DNA of 59,106 nt from contig JBHELB010000051.1 in assembly GCA_041859045.1 (NCBI GenBank), positions 1 to 59,106 on the forward strand, written 5' to 3'. Position 1 is the first letter of the stretch; every line of letters starts with the position of its first letter. Origin of the DNA: JBHELB01 sp041859045. GTDB lineage: Bacteria > Hydrogenedentota > Hydrogenedentia > Hydrogenedentales > SLHB01. The notes beneath the pieces are model-generated. The model was not told where the DNA came from and searched no databases. It worked only from the letters and a program-made list of their open reading frames with translations. Shown here one piece after another: positions 45,611-54,316 of the stretch. A program made the position numbers and the translations under genes.

Positions 45611-46647
45611 ACCGCGCTTCCTCGAAGCACCTCGACCGGCGCGCCGGATTTCAACGACTGATTGGCGGCGACCACCGCCTCAACTGCGCGCAAGCCGTCC
45701 TCGCCCGTAACGCGCGGCTCGCGGCCCTCGTGCACGCACTCGATGAAATGCTCCATCTCGGCGAGGTAAGCGTCTTTGAATAGGTTGCGCCAACTTTTGA
45801 CGGCTTGGCCGAAAACCTGCCCGTCCACATTCACCTTGGTCACGCCCTGCTGGGCATAGCTGCCAATGAACAGCACGCCCTTCTCGCAAAGCACTTCGAC
45901 GCGGGCGTCATAGCCGTAGTGCGCGGGGCAAACACCGTCCACCGACCCGAGCGTGCCGTCGGCAAAGCGCAGGTTCACGACCGCATGGTCGTAAAACTCC
46001 GGGTAGCTCTCCCGTGCGTCGTCACACTTGAAGTTCGCGCCTTCCGCATAGACCCGGCAGATGTCGCTGCCCACAAGCCAGCGAATCGAGTCAAAATCGT
46101 GACTGTTCACCTCAGCCAGGATGCCGTTGCTTTTGTCGATCGCGTAGATCCACGGCGGCGGCAAGCCCGGGCCGCGTCCCGTCGAGCGGATCATGGTGAC
46201 ACGCCCCAACTCGCCCAAATCGAGCAGTTCTTTGGCGCGCATGAAGCCCTCGTCAAAACGCCGCATGAACCCGATCTGCAGTCGCACCCCCGCCTTCGCC
46301 ACCGCGGCGTTGATCGCGCGGCACTCGTCCGGGGTGATCGCCATGGGTTTTTCCAGAAAAATGTGTTTGCCGTGCTCGGCCGCGGCACAGGCGATTTCGC
46401 GGTGGAGAAAGGTCGGGGTCACAATGATGACCGCATCGACCTCGGGGTCCGCCACAGCATCCTCGTAGCGCGCGTGCAAGCGCGTTATCCCGTATTCGCG
46501 CCCCGTGGACGCCAAAGTCGCGGGGTTCGCGTCGCACAACGCCGTCATCCGCGCGTTGAGAATGCGATTAACCACATTGTTCAGATGCACCAGACCGGCC
46601 CGGCCAGTGCCCACCAAGCAAAAACGCAACGGATTCCCGAAAGACAT
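45607..46647 (-). CDS. Gfo/Idh/MocA-family oxidoreductase (inositol-dehydrogenase-like)
   Basis: 346 residues. Rossmann motif LVGTGRAGLVH, the family EKPMA motif (catalytic Lys), and QIGFMRRFDEGFMRAK as in myo-inositol 2-dehydrogenases. It oxidises a sugar or inositol-type polyol with NAD(P). I start at ATG 46647, preceded by AAGAGGGGGT; the open frame extends to 46980 but that part is antisense to the thiolase. First gene of the operon. Confidence 0.9.
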   Translation of the reverse strand: MSFGNPLRFCLVGTGRAGLVHLNNVVNRILNARMTALCDANPATLASTGREYGITRLHARYEDAVADPEVDAVIIVTPTFLHREIACAAAEHGKHIFLEKPMAITPDECRAINAAVAKAGVRLQIGFMRRFDEGFMRAKELLDLGELGRVTMIRSTGRGPGLPPPWIYAIDKSNGILAEVNSHDFDSIRWLVGSDICRVYAEGANFKCDDARESYPEFYDHAVVNLRFADGTLGSVDGVCPAHYGYDARVEVLCEKGVLFIGSYAQQGVTKVNVDGQVFGQAVKSWRNLFKDAYLAEMEHFIECVHEGREPRVTGEDGLRAVEAVVAANQSLKSGAPVEVLRGSAV

Positions 46648-46754
46648 CAAAGCACCCCCTCTTGCGCTTGGCCAGACTGCAACGCGCACTAGGCGCGCAT
46701 TGTAGGTCCGCCCGCGACGGGATTCAAAAGCGGCTTCCGGGAAGAGTTCGCCCT

Positions 46755-46782
46755 TTGAAGGAGTTTCCTCGGGGTGTATGAT
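46755..46782 (+). promoter_or_regulatory. candidate promoter of the thiolase gene
   Basis: TTGAAG (46755-46760) and TATGAT (46777-46782) are 16 nt apart, ~50 nt before the thiolase start, in the divergent region with the sugar operon. Confidence 0.4.
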
Positions 46783-46834
46783 GAACGGACCGGACCGGTT
46801 CGTTGTGGCGGCAACCGCCAGGGAGGACTTCCGC

Positions 46835-47983
46835 ATGCGAGACGTGTACATCGTATCCGCAGTACGAACCGCAGTAGGCAAGGCCATTCGCGGAACCCTG
46901 GCGCAAGTGCACCCGGCCGATTTGGCCGGGCCGGTGTTGCGCGAGGCCACTACCCAGGCGGGCGTCGCCCCGGAGGACATTCAGGACGTAGTGCTGGGCT
47001 GCGCCTTTCCCGAAGCGGCCCAGGGGATGAACGTCGCGCGCATTGCGGTCCCCGCTGCGGGCTTGCCCGACACCGTCAGCGCGATGACCGTCAACCGCCT
47101 GTGTTCGTCGGGACTCGAAGCCATCGCCATCGCCGCAAGCAAAATTCACGCGGGCCTTTACGACGTGGCGTTGGCGGGCGGGGTTGAGTCCATGAGCATG
47201 ATCCCGCTGGGCGGCTACAAATTTGCCCCGAACCCTCGCCTGTCCGCCGAACGCCCGGAGGTCTACATCGCCATGGGCCACTGCGGCGACAACATGGCGC
47301 GCGATTTCGGCATCGCCCGCGCCGAGATGGACGCCTGGGCGTTGCGCAGTCATCAGCGGGCGATCGCCGCCCAGGATGATGGACTCTTCAAGGCACAAAT
47401 CGTTCCTCTCGACCTCGGGAACGGCAAAATGTTCGACGTTGATGAAGGTCCGCGCCGCGACAGTACGATCGAGGCCTTAGCAAAACTGAAGCCTGCGTTC
47501 GCCCTGCCGGATCGCGGTTCCTGCACCGCCGGGAACTCCAGCCAGACCAGCGATGGCGCGGCCGCCGTTTGTTTGATGAGCGAGCCCGCCTTGCACCGCA
47601 CCGGGGCAAAGCCGCTCGCGCGCCTGCTCAGCTTTGCCATCGCGGCGGACGCTCCGCAATACCTCGGCCCGGCGCAAATCCCAGCGATCGACAAGGCCTG
47701 CGCATTGGCCGGAATCCAAAAGAAGGACTTGGCGCTCATCGAAAACAACGAGGCCTTTGCATCGCAATGTCTGTACGTCATCCGCGAAGCGGGCTTCGAC
47801 CCGGAGAAAGTGAATGTCAACGGCGGTGCCATCGCACTCGGCCATCCGCTGGGCTGCACTGGGGCCAAACTCTCCGTGCAGTTGATTCACGAGTTGCGCC
47901 GACGCGGCGATCGCTATGGCCTCGTCACGATGTGCATTGGCGGCGGCATGGGCGGCGCCGGCGTCTTCGAAGTCTGCAAGTAA
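46835..47983 (+). CDS. acetyl-CoA acetyltransferase (thiolase)
   Basis: 382 residues. Nucleophile Cys90 in NRLCSSG, NEAFA, the His motif GHPLGCTGA and the second Cys in CIGGGMGGAGVFE. It catalyses reversible Claisen condensation of acyl-CoA with acetyl-CoA (beta-oxidation or ketone-body/isoprenoid supply). ATG 46835 follows GGGAGGA; an upstream ATG at 46778 lacks such a site. Monocistronic. Confidence 0.95.
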   Translation: MRDVYIVSAVRTAVGKAIRGTLAQVHPADLAGPVLREATTQAGVAPEDIQDVVLGCAFPEAAQGMNVARIAVPAAGLPDTVSAMTVNRLCSSGLEAIAIAASKIHAGLYDVALAGGVESMSMIPLGGYKFAPNPRLSAERPEVYIAMGHCGDNMARDFGIARAEMDAWALRSHQRAIAAQDDGLFKAQIVPLDLGNGKMFDVDEGPRRDSTIEALAKLKPAFALPDRGSCTAGNSSQTSDGAAAVCLMSEPALHRTGAKPLARLLSFAIAADAPQYLGPAQIPAIDKACALAGIQKKDLALIENNEAFASQCLYVIREAGFDPEKVNVNGGAIALGHPLGCTGAKLSVQLIHELRRRGDRYGLVTMCIGGGMGGAGVFEVCK

Positions 47984-48005
47984 AGACGCGGATTCCTAGT
48001 CCCGT

Positions 48006-48164
48006 ATGGACACCCTCAAGCACCTGATAGACCAGCCGACGCTGGATGTTAATGCAGCGCGAGTATGCGCCGAAGATATCGCTCACCATCCACTCGAATG
48101 GCGGTGGCGAGAAGGCAGCTATGGGCGGAATACCTTTAGCTCTAGTTCTTCAATCGCCCGGTAG
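48006..48164 (+). other. small ORF (52 aa), possible gene remnant
   Basis: MDTLKHLIDQPTLDVNAARV... has coding-like composition until ~48115, then runs into Ser codons antisense to the 3' end of the PIN toxin gene. It may be the start of a gene interrupted by the toxin-antitoxin module. No family recognised and no ribosome site. Confidence 0.25.
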
Positions 48165-48496
48165 TCCTTGGCGTTTCCCGTGCAGAGAATCAACTCGTTC
48201 TCCGCAGCAGTGGCGGCTATCAAGGCATCGGGAACGCCCAGATTCGATTTCAGGGCGTACTCCTCCAGATAGATCGCCGCGCGGTGTCCAATGTTTTCCG
48301 AGAGCGACACAATGGCAAATCCCAGGTCGGTCAAGAAAGCCTTTGTGAGCCGCAGGTCCGTCTTGTCCCGAGCGCCCTGAAGCAACTCCATGTAGCTCAC
48401 CACCGACAGTTTCAGGGTATCCGCCTGGTCGATCACCGTTGTCGCGCGCTTGTTTCCGCGCAGCGCCCAGATGATGACGTCGGTGTCAACGAGCAT
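48119..48496 (-). CDS. PIN-domain ribonuclease toxin (VapC-like)
   Basis: 125 residues: MLVDTDVIIWALRGN (first acidic residues), YMELLQGARD (Glu), VPDALIAATA (Asp) and LCTGNAKDY at the end, the full acidic Mg-binding set. VapC-type toxins cleave specific tRNA or rRNA. It overlaps the antitoxin gene by 11 nt, giving coupled translation. Confidence 0.93.
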   Translation of the reverse strand: MLVDTDVIIWALRGNKRATTVIDQADTLKLSVVSYMELLQGARDKTDLRLTKAFLTDLGFAIVSLSENIGHRAAIYLEEYALKSNLGVPDALIAATAAENELILCTGNAKDYRAIEELELKVFRP

Positions 48497-48731
48497 CGAA
48501 GCGTCCTTTTCGAAGCGCCCGAATATATGCCGACGGATCGCCCATCTCAGAGCGGTCGGCCCACATGCCGAACGCCTCGTGCTCGGCGGCGCGGATACGC
48601 CCGGCGTCGCGAATGGGCTCTATCCGGGCCACACGCTTTCCGCGATTGGTCAACGTAACGGTCTCGTTTCGTGCAATCGCGTCGAGAATCTTTTTGGGAT
48701 TGCGCCGCATATCCAAGACAGTCGCTTCCAT
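48486..48731 (-). CDS. Phd/YefM-type antitoxin
   Basis: 81 residues: the N-terminal DNA-binding Phd fold (TVLDMRRNPKKILDAIARNETVTLTNRGKRVARIEPI) and a C-terminal toxin-binding tail. ATG 48731 has GGAGG upstream; the much longer open frame (to 49109) is not real, as it crosses the operator and the next gene. It should neutralise the PIN toxin and repress the operon through the palindrome at 48752-48770. Confidence 0.92.
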   Translation of the reverse strand: MEATVLDMRRNPKKILDAIARNETVTLTNRGKRVARIEPIRDAGRIRAAEHEAFGMWADRSEMGDPSAYIRALRKGRFDAR

Positions 48732-48751
48732 TCTTTTGCCTCCAAGTAAAC

Positions 48752-48770
48752 TGCACACTTGTAGTGTGCA
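48752..48770. promoter_or_regulatory. palindromic operator of the toxin-antitoxin operon
   Basis: TGCACACT-TGT-AGTGTGCA is a perfect 8-bp inverted repeat 20 nt before the antitoxin start. A -35 TTGACA on the minus strand (48791-48786) lies just upstream, so bound antitoxin would cover the -10 region. Typical place for Phd/YefM autoregulation. Confidence 0.75.
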
Positions 48771-48813
48771 TGATTTCGGAAAGCGTGTCAAGGCGCCCAA
48801 CCGAGGCGGGGCC

Positions 48814-48842
48814 TTGACACGTTGATATATACATGATATCAT
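48814..48842 (+). promoter_or_regulatory. strong promoter of the SPFH gene
   Basis: TTGACA (48814-48819) and TATCAT (48837-48842) with a 17-nt spacer, ~58 nt before ATG 48901; close to the sigma-70 consensus. The spacer is AT-rich (gttgatatatacatga). Confidence 0.65.
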
Positions 48843-48900
48843 AAAGATATTATGGCGTTGGTTGAGGTTTGTGGCGAAGGCCGATGAAAAGGAGGAGAGC

Positions 48901-49866
48901 ATGTCATCTGAGAGGCAGAAGTACGCCCTAAACGGCTGGCCGATGCTGGCGCTCGCGATCTTGATGTGGTTGGCGGTTCCGTCGCTCGTCGCGTGGGCGG
49001 CCATAGCCCATATAGGGAGCGTTGGCTTCACCGTAGTGATCATACTTGATGTCTTGCTTGTTTTTGGGGCGATTCTCGTGTCCGCAGGGCTGTTCACTGT
49101 CCAGCCCAACGAAGCGCGTGTATTGGTACTCTTTGGTAAGTATGTAGGGACGGTAAAACAGGAGGGGTTTCACTGGGCGAATCCGTTCTGTGTGCCTCGC
49201 GGCGAGCCGATAGCGCTCCCAAAACCAGGCAAGGAAAACGCCTACCAGTTGGGGCGGCGTCCGAACAAATATCGCGTGTCGTTACGGGCGCGCAATTTTG
49301 AAACGCAGACGCTCAAAGTGAACGATCTTAGGGGAAATCCTATCGAAATTGGGGCGGTGGTTGTATGGTCAGTGCGCGACACGGCGCAAGCGCTGTTTGA
49401 TGTGGATGATTACGAGAACTATGTCCGGGTACAGAGCGAGACGGCAGTGCGCCATCTCGCGAACTGCTATCCCTACGATCACGGCGGCGATGCCAGCGAC
49501 AGCACGACCACACTGCGTGACGGCACAGACGTCATCAGTGATGCGCTGCGTAGAGAGTTACAGGTCCGGCTCGACAAGGCAGGCGTGGTGGTCGCCGAAA
49601 CGCGTCTGACGCATCTGGCCTACTCGCCAGAAATCGCGGGTGCTATGCTGCGGCGTCAACAGGCAGAAGCGATTATCGCAGCGCGCCAGAAAATTGTCCA
49701 GGGCGCGGTAAGTATGGTTGAGATGGCCTTGACCGAGTTGTCCAGCCGCAAGGTGCTCAACCTGGACGAGGAGCGCCGGGCGGCAATGGTGAGCAACCTG
49801 CTTGTGGTACTCTGTGGTGAACGCCAGGCAGACCCCGTGATCAACACGGGTACATTGTATCAATAA
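48901..49866 (+). CDS. SPFH/Band 7 (stomatin-like) membrane protein
   Basis: 321 residues: two membrane helices (ALAILMWLAVPSLVAWAAIA; VVIILDVLLVFGAILVSAGLF), then the SPFH domain (VQPNEARVLVLFGKYVGTVKQEGFHWANPF; GNPIEIGAVVVWSVRDTAQALFDVDDYENYV) and a helical end with AMLRRQQAEAIIAARQ. SPFH proteins form membrane microdomain scaffolds and often protect or regulate membrane proteases. ATG 48901 follows AAGGAGGAG. Confidence 0.93.
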   Translation: MSSERQKYALNGWPMLALAILMWLAVPSLVAWAAIAHIGSVGFTVVIILDVLLVFGAILVSAGLFTVQPNEARVLVLFGKYVGTVKQEGFHWANPFCVPRGEPIALPKPGKENAYQLGRRPNKYRVSLRARNFETQTLKVNDLRGNPIEIGAVVVWSVRDTAQALFDVDDYENYVRVQSETAVRHLANCYPYDHGGDASDSTTTLRDGTDVISDALRRELQVRLDKAGVVVAETRLTHLAYSPEIAGAMLRRQQAEAIIAARQKIVQGAVSMVEMALTELSSRKVLNLDEERRAAMVSNLLVVLCGERQADPVINTGTLYQ

Positions 49867-49895
49867 GCGCTTGAGGCAATAATGGGCTGGGTAGC

Positions 49896-50075
49896 ATGGC
49901 AAGCAAGAAGGAATATCTACTGCGTATCGACGCAGCCCTCTGGACCGAGTTGCAGGCATGGGCCGCGGACGAATTGCGCAGTGTGAACGGGCAGATCGAA
50001 TTTCTGTTGCGGCGAGCCGTGTCGCAACGACGCAAGGAAATTGCGTCCGACACAGACGAGAGGGCCGAAAGCTAA
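49896..50075 (+). CDS. small ribbon-helix-helix (Arc-like) protein, 59 aa
   Basis: Translated from ATG 49896: an N-terminal strand YLLRIDAALWTELQAWA, then two helices with LRSVNGQIEFLLRRAV, the pattern of Arc-type ribbon-helix-helix DNA-binding proteins. It starts 29 nt after the SPFH stop. Small Arc-like genes commonly follow SPFH genes of this type (from family knowledge), so a local regulatory role is likely. Confidence 0.8.
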   Translation: MASKKEYLLRIDAALWTELQAWAADELRSVNGQIEFLLRRAVSQRRKEIASDTDERAES

Positions 50076-50265
50076 ATCCGTCTCTCCCTCCGATCGCAAC
50101 CTGTGTTGCTCTTGCTCAAACGATCCCCCGTAAGAGATTCACGCAGGACGCCCGCGACGCCCTATAGAGGACTCCCACGCCTTCCGCTTTCCCCTTGCGC
50201 GTTGACCCGGCCGGCCCACGGCCCTATACTCGCCCCGCTGGTCAACCGCAGGGGAGAAAACGATC

Positions 50266-51258
50266 ATGCAGACATCGACGGCGGAGCCTGGGCGCATCCC
50301 TACTTTGCATGTGGTGGGTGACTCGATTCCTCAAGCGTATTTTCGCGCCATCAAAGCAGTGTGGGAACATGGACTTGCCATTCGCACGGAATACGACCGC
50401 AAGAATGCGCAGGGCGAATTCATCGATCCGCCCAGCCGCGACGCGCGCGTGCTCATTGAAGTGAAGGACCCCTTCGCCCAACCGCGCTTCCCTCCCATTT
50501 CATTCTGCGAAATTGGCGTGTATATCGCGGAGATTATGGGACTAAAGGACTACCGCGTCGTCCCGTTCGACAAACTCCAGGCGGCCAAGGGCGGCGAACT
50601 CACGGCGCAGGAATGGCCGTACACATACCATCAGCGCCTGTTCGCGCACCCCGCGCCGGACGGCTCGACCCTGGATCAAATCGCGATGGCGATTGAACGC
50701 CTCGTTCGCACGCCCTACTCGCGGCGCGCCGTGGCCACCACGGCCGTCCCTACGGTGGACCCGTTCCTCACCGAGGACATTCCCTGCCTGCGGGAAGTAC
50801 AACTGCGCTGCCCCGAAGACGCGAGCGGTCATCTGTGCCTCAACATGAATACGATGTGGCGCTCGCGCGATCTGTACAAGGCCTGGGGAGACAACGTCAT
50901 CGCGCTGACCTTCATGCAGGGCGTGTTGGCGAAACGCATCGGCGCGCAGGCCGGAAAGACCGCGCAGGTGGGCAGTTACGCCGACTATGCGGGGTCGTTG
51001 CACATCTACGGACAGGATTTCGGCGCGGTCGGTGGCGACGCGGAGCGCGGACTGCAAAGTTTCTTCGACACGTTCGATGAAGAGACGTTTATCGCGCGTT
51101 CGCTGTCAAGTGAAATCGCGCTCGACATGCTGGTTCTGCCGCAATTGCGCAACCTCCTGTCGGAACGGCAGATCGAGCAGTGGAAGTTCCCGAAGGAAAG
51201 CATCGACCTCGTTGAGCAACTTATCCACGACCTCGAAAACGGGGTGTACTCGGTATAA
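50266..51258 (+). CDS. thymidylate-synthase-family enzyme
   Basis: 330 residues. The C-terminal two thirds fit ThyA: Cys174 in DIPCLREVQ (nucleophile), RSRD (199-202), Asn210 (E. coli Asn177, favouring dUMP over dCMP) and HIY (His246, Tyr248). The N-terminal ~100 residues are unlike E. coli ThyA and nearer the archaeal-type family. Predicted: dUMP methylation with methylene-tetrahydrofolate. AGGGGAG precedes ATG 50266. The 26-nt spacing to rsmI suggests co-transcription. Confidence 0.85.
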   Translation: MQTSTAEPGRIPTLHVVGDSIPQAYFRAIKAVWEHGLAIRTEYDRKNAQGEFIDPPSRDARVLIEVKDPFAQPRFPPISFCEIGVYIAEIMGLKDYRVVPFDKLQAAKGGELTAQEWPYTYHQRLFAHPAPDGSTLDQIAMAIERLVRTPYSRRAVATTAVPTVDPFLTEDIPCLREVQLRCPEDASGHLCLNMNTMWRSRDLYKAWGDNVIALTFMQGVLAKRIGAQAGKTAQVGSYADYAGSLHIYGQDFGAVGGDAERGLQSFFDTFDEETFIARSLSSEIALDMLVLPQLRNLLSERQIEQWKFPKESIDLVEQLIHDLENGVYSV

Positions 51259-51284
51259 CTGGGAAAGAAGGAACGCGCTGCGTC

Positions 51285-52112
51285 ATGCCTGTGGGACGTC
51301 TGTACGTGGTGGCAACGCCGATCGGCAATATGGAGGATATCTCCGCGCGCGCACTGCGCGTGTTGGCCGAGGTCGATCTTGTCGCCGCCGAAGACACGCG
51401 CCATGCCCGGCGTCTGCTCGACCATTACGCGATCCGCGCGTCCCTCACGAGCTACCACGAGCACAATGAGCAGGGAAAAGCACCGGAACTTGTTGCACGC
51501 ATGTTGGATGGGGCCCGCGTTGCGCTGGTCACGGACGCGGGAACGCCATGCATCTCCGATCCCGGTTACCGCGTGGTGCGCGCGGCGCAAGAAGCCGGCA
51601 TCCCGGTCAGCCCGATACCCGGTCCTTCGGCGGCCGTTGCGGCGCTGTCGGCCAGTGGCCTGCCCAGCGATTGCTTCACCTTTCACGGGTTCTTCCCGCG
51701 CAAAGGCAAGGACCGCGAGTCTCTGTTTGCCCGCGCCAAGACCTGGGGCGGCACGCACATATTCTACGAGTCGCCGCGGCGTCTGCACGACGCCCTCGCG
51801 GCATTGGTGGAGGCGTTTCCCCATGCGCAAACCTGCGTCGCGAGAGAGATAACGAAGCTGTTCGAGGAGATCGCCGTGGGAACGCCCGCCGAACTGGCGG
51901 AACGCTTCCAGGACGACGTGAAGGGCGAATGCGTGTTGCTGTTTCACGCCGAGCCCGAAACCGAAATCCCTACGCCCGAGCAAATCCGCGTCTGGGTCGA
52001 GGAATGCATGCAGGCCGAGGGCGTCTCGCGTCGCGATGCCGTGCGCCGCGTGGCACAGGCGCGCGGGCTGTCGCGCAATACCGTGTACGACGCCGCGGGG
52101 ACCGCGCCATGA
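51285..52112 (+). CDS. rsmI: 16S rRNA (cytidine(1402)-2'-O)-methyltransferase
   Basis: 275 residues of the tetrapyrrole-methylase fold: GRLYVVATPIGNMEDIS, AAEDTRHARRLLDHY, VTDAGTPCISDPG, TFHGFFPRKGKDR and FYESPRRLHDAL are hallmark RsmI motifs. It methylates the ribose of C1402 in the ribosomal decoding centre, using SAM. The stop overlaps the following start (ATGA). Confidence 0.97.
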   Translation: MPVGRLYVVATPIGNMEDISARALRVLAEVDLVAAEDTRHARRLLDHYAIRASLTSYHEHNEQGKAPELVARMLDGARVALVTDAGTPCISDPGYRVVRAAQEAGIPVSPIPGPSAAVAALSASGLPSDCFTFHGFFPRKGKDRESLFARAKTWGGTHIFYESPRRLHDALAALVEAFPHAQTCVAREITKLFEEIAVGTPAELAERFQDDVKGECVLLFHAEPETEIPTPEQIRVWVEECMQAEGVSRRDAVRRVAQARGLSRNTVYDAAGTAP

Positions 52113-53320
52113 TGCCGGTCACTCTCGAGGAATCACGGCTCGCGCTGGTGCTCAAAATTGAGCGCCTCGCCTTGATTGCGCGCTATCTGATCTACTTTCT
52201 GGCGGCCTTTTTGTGCGCGCTGGGACAAATCGACGCCACTCCCCTCAGCATTGTCATCGTGACCGCCGCTATCCTGCTCCATAATCTATTTTCGCACTGG
52301 GTCTTCGTTTCGCGTCGCTATGACCTCTTTCTGCGTTGGTACAACTTCCTGCTCTACTTCGTTGAAACCAATGTCATCATCGCCTTCAGCGGGGTGGACA
52401 ACAGCGATGCCTTCGCGCTGTACTACCTGTTTGTGATCGGCTACGGCGCGTATTGCGGCGACCTAAGACGTACATTGGGCGCCGCGTTCTTGTGCGTGCT
52501 GTCGTTCATCGGACTTCTCGGGATTCAGGCCTATCAAAGCGAACTCTCCAATTCGCCCGGCGTGCTCGCCATCCGCCTCGGTTTCTTCATGATCGGCGCA
52601 TGGCTCGCCGGGGCGTTCACCCAACAACTCAAGCGTTCCGAGGCGGCGTCCGTCGATCGCTCACAGGCATTGGCGGCGTCAGAAGCCACGTTACGCGCCA
52701 TTCTCGACGCCGCGGCGAATCCGATCTTTGTCTTCGATCGTATGGAAACCGTGGTTGAGGCCAACCACCGGGCCTGCGAATATCTCGGCCTACCCCGTGA
52801 GGAACTCTTGGGCCAACGCATCCGGCGCTTTGTGTTCGACGACGGCACGTTGCCTGCGAAAATCGCGACGAGTGCCGAGCGTGGAGAGTTTCGCGGCGAG
52901 CTGATCCTGCTCAAGGCCGATGGCGAGGAACGCACGGTCGATTTCCTGGTTCGGGCGTTCCTGCGGGATGGCGAGTATTTCTACGTCGCGTTGGCCCACG
53001 ACATCACCGAGGAGAAGGAACTGCGCGAAGCCACGCGCCGCGCCAATGCCGATCTCGAACGCCTGAATCACGAACTGCGCCAGGTCGACGCGCTCAAAAC
53101 CACTTTCCTGGCCACGCTTTCCGAACGCATCCGTTCGCCGCTGTGCGCGGTGCTCGGTTACGTCGAAATGATGCTCGGCGAGGAACTGGGCGAGCTTGCT
53201 CCAGACCAACGCAAGGCCCTGCAAACCTGTCGCCGCTGTGCCCTGCGCATCTTTCGCTTTCTCGACGAAGCGCTCGATTTGCGCCATTTTGACAAACCGG
53301 CCAAGACGCCGAAAGCGTAG
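52109..53320 (+). CDS. membrane PAS protein with degenerate histidine-kinase core
   Basis: 403 residues: about five N-terminal membrane segments (~20-180), a PAS domain (~195-310, ILDAAANPIFVFDRMETVVEANHRAC), then a HisKA-like helix in which the usual SHELRTPL reads SERIRSPL, so the phospho-acceptor His is replaced by Glu. The protein ends ~65 residues later with no ATPase domain. It cannot be an active kinase; it may act as a scaffold or sensor partner. The gene begins inside the rsmI stop (52109). Confidence 0.85.
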   Translation: MMPVTLEESRLALVLKIERLALIARYLIYFLAAFLCALGQIDATPLSIVIVTAAILLHNLFSHWVFVSRRYDLFLRWYNFLLYFVETNVIIAFSGVDNSDAFALYYLFVIGYGAYCGDLRRTLGAAFLCVLSFIGLLGIQAYQSELSNSPGVLAIRLGFFMIGAWLAGAFTQQLKRSEAASVDRSQALAASEATLRAILDAAANPIFVFDRMETVVEANHRACEYLGLPREELLGQRIRRFVFDDGTLPAKIATSAERGEFRGELILLKADGEERTVDFLVRAFLRDGEYFYVALAHDITEEKELREATRRANADLERLNHELRQVDALKTTFLATLSERIRSPLCAVLGYVEMMLGEELGELAPDQRKALQTCRRCALRIFRFLDEALDLRHFDKPAKTPKA

Positions 53321-53389
53321 TGACGATTCCGACCGCAAAGTTGACAGGCTGACGCCGTCCGCTTCAGAATCTGCCGGGGAGACGGAAAG

Positions 53390-54316
53390 ATGGATGCCAT
53401 TGCGACCCATGACTTGACCAAGGTATACCGCGCGCATCTCGGACGGCGCGCAGCCCCCTCGTTGAACGGGCTGACGCTGAACGTCCAGGAGAACGAGGTG
53501 TTCGGTTTTCTCGGCCGTAACGGCGCGGGCAAGACCACGACGATCAAGATTCTCTGCGGTTTGTTGCGCGCCACGCGTGGCTCGGCGGCGCTGTTCGGCG
53601 AGCTTGTGCATACCCGCCGATCACGGCGGCTGATCGGTTATCTGCCGGAAAACCCCTATTTTTACGAGTACCTGAACCCGCGCGAGACGCTCGATTTCTA
53701 TGGTCGTCTGCACGGACTGGATGCCGCCGCGCGCGCGGCGGAATGGCGCAAACTGTCCGAGTTGCTCGATCTCGGCGATATCGCGGATCAGCGGGTGCGT
53801 GGCTTTTCAAAGGGTATGCGCCAGCGGCTCGGGTTCGCGGTGGCGATGGTCGGCGACCCGCCGTTGCTGATACTCGACGAGCCCATGAGCGGACTCGATC
53901 CCCTGGGCCGCCGTCATATCCGTGAACTGATGCTGCGGCTGCGAGACGAGAAAAAGACGCTCTTCTTCAGCTCGCACGTCTTGGGCGACGTCGAACAGGT
54001 CTGCGAGCGCGTCGGCATTCTGGTGAAAGGAAAACTGACGGCTGCTGGACGCATCGAGGATCTACTGCAGCAGCACGTGCATCAAGTCGAGATTATTCTC
54101 GACCGTGTGGACGACGGGCTCGGCCGAGATCTCGCCGCGCGGGCGAGCGGCGTGCGGCATTCGGAAGCGGGGCAACACTTTACCGTTTCCGACGCGGACG
54201 CGGCGGATGCCCTGGTGCGCGATGCACTGAACCGGGGCGCGCGCTTGATTGAATACACCCCGGTGCGCGACTCGCTCGAGGAGTATTTCATGCGCCATCA
54301 GGAGGGCCGGTCATGA
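53390..54316 (+). CDS. ABC transporter ATPase (ABC-2 type)
   Basis: 308 residues: GRNGAGKTTT (Walker A), FSKGMRQRLGFAVAMVGDP (signature, with K for G), LLILDEPMSGLDP (Walker B) and SSH switch. The C-terminal ~90 residues form the regulatory extension usual for ABC-2 exporters. GGGGAGA precedes ATG 53390. It is coupled by ATGA to the permease. Confidence 0.93.
   Translation: MDAIATHDLTKVYRAHLGRRAAPSLNGLTLNVQENEVFGFLGRNGAGKTTTIKILCGLLRATRGSAALFGELVHTRRSRRLIGYLPENPYFYEYLNPRETLDFYGRLHGLDAAARAAEWRKLSELLDLGDIADQRVRGFSKGMRQRLGFAVAMVGDPPLLILDEPMSGLDPLGRRHIRELMLRLRDEKKTLFFSSHVLGDVEQVCERVGILVKGKLTAAGRIEDLLQQHVHQVEIILDRVDDGLGRDLAARASGVRHSEAGQHFTVSDADAADALVRDALNRGARLIEYTPVRDSLEEYFMRHQEGRS

Noticed and set aside
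46648..46980. N-terminal extension of the Gfo/Idh gene
   Set aside because: A strong ribosome site precedes ATG 46647 and the NAD motif begins right after; the extension is antisense to the thiolase start.
53341..53369. TTGACA at 53341 as a promoter of the ABC operon
   Set aside because: At the right spacing the -10 (TCAGAA) is poor; kept out as too weak.
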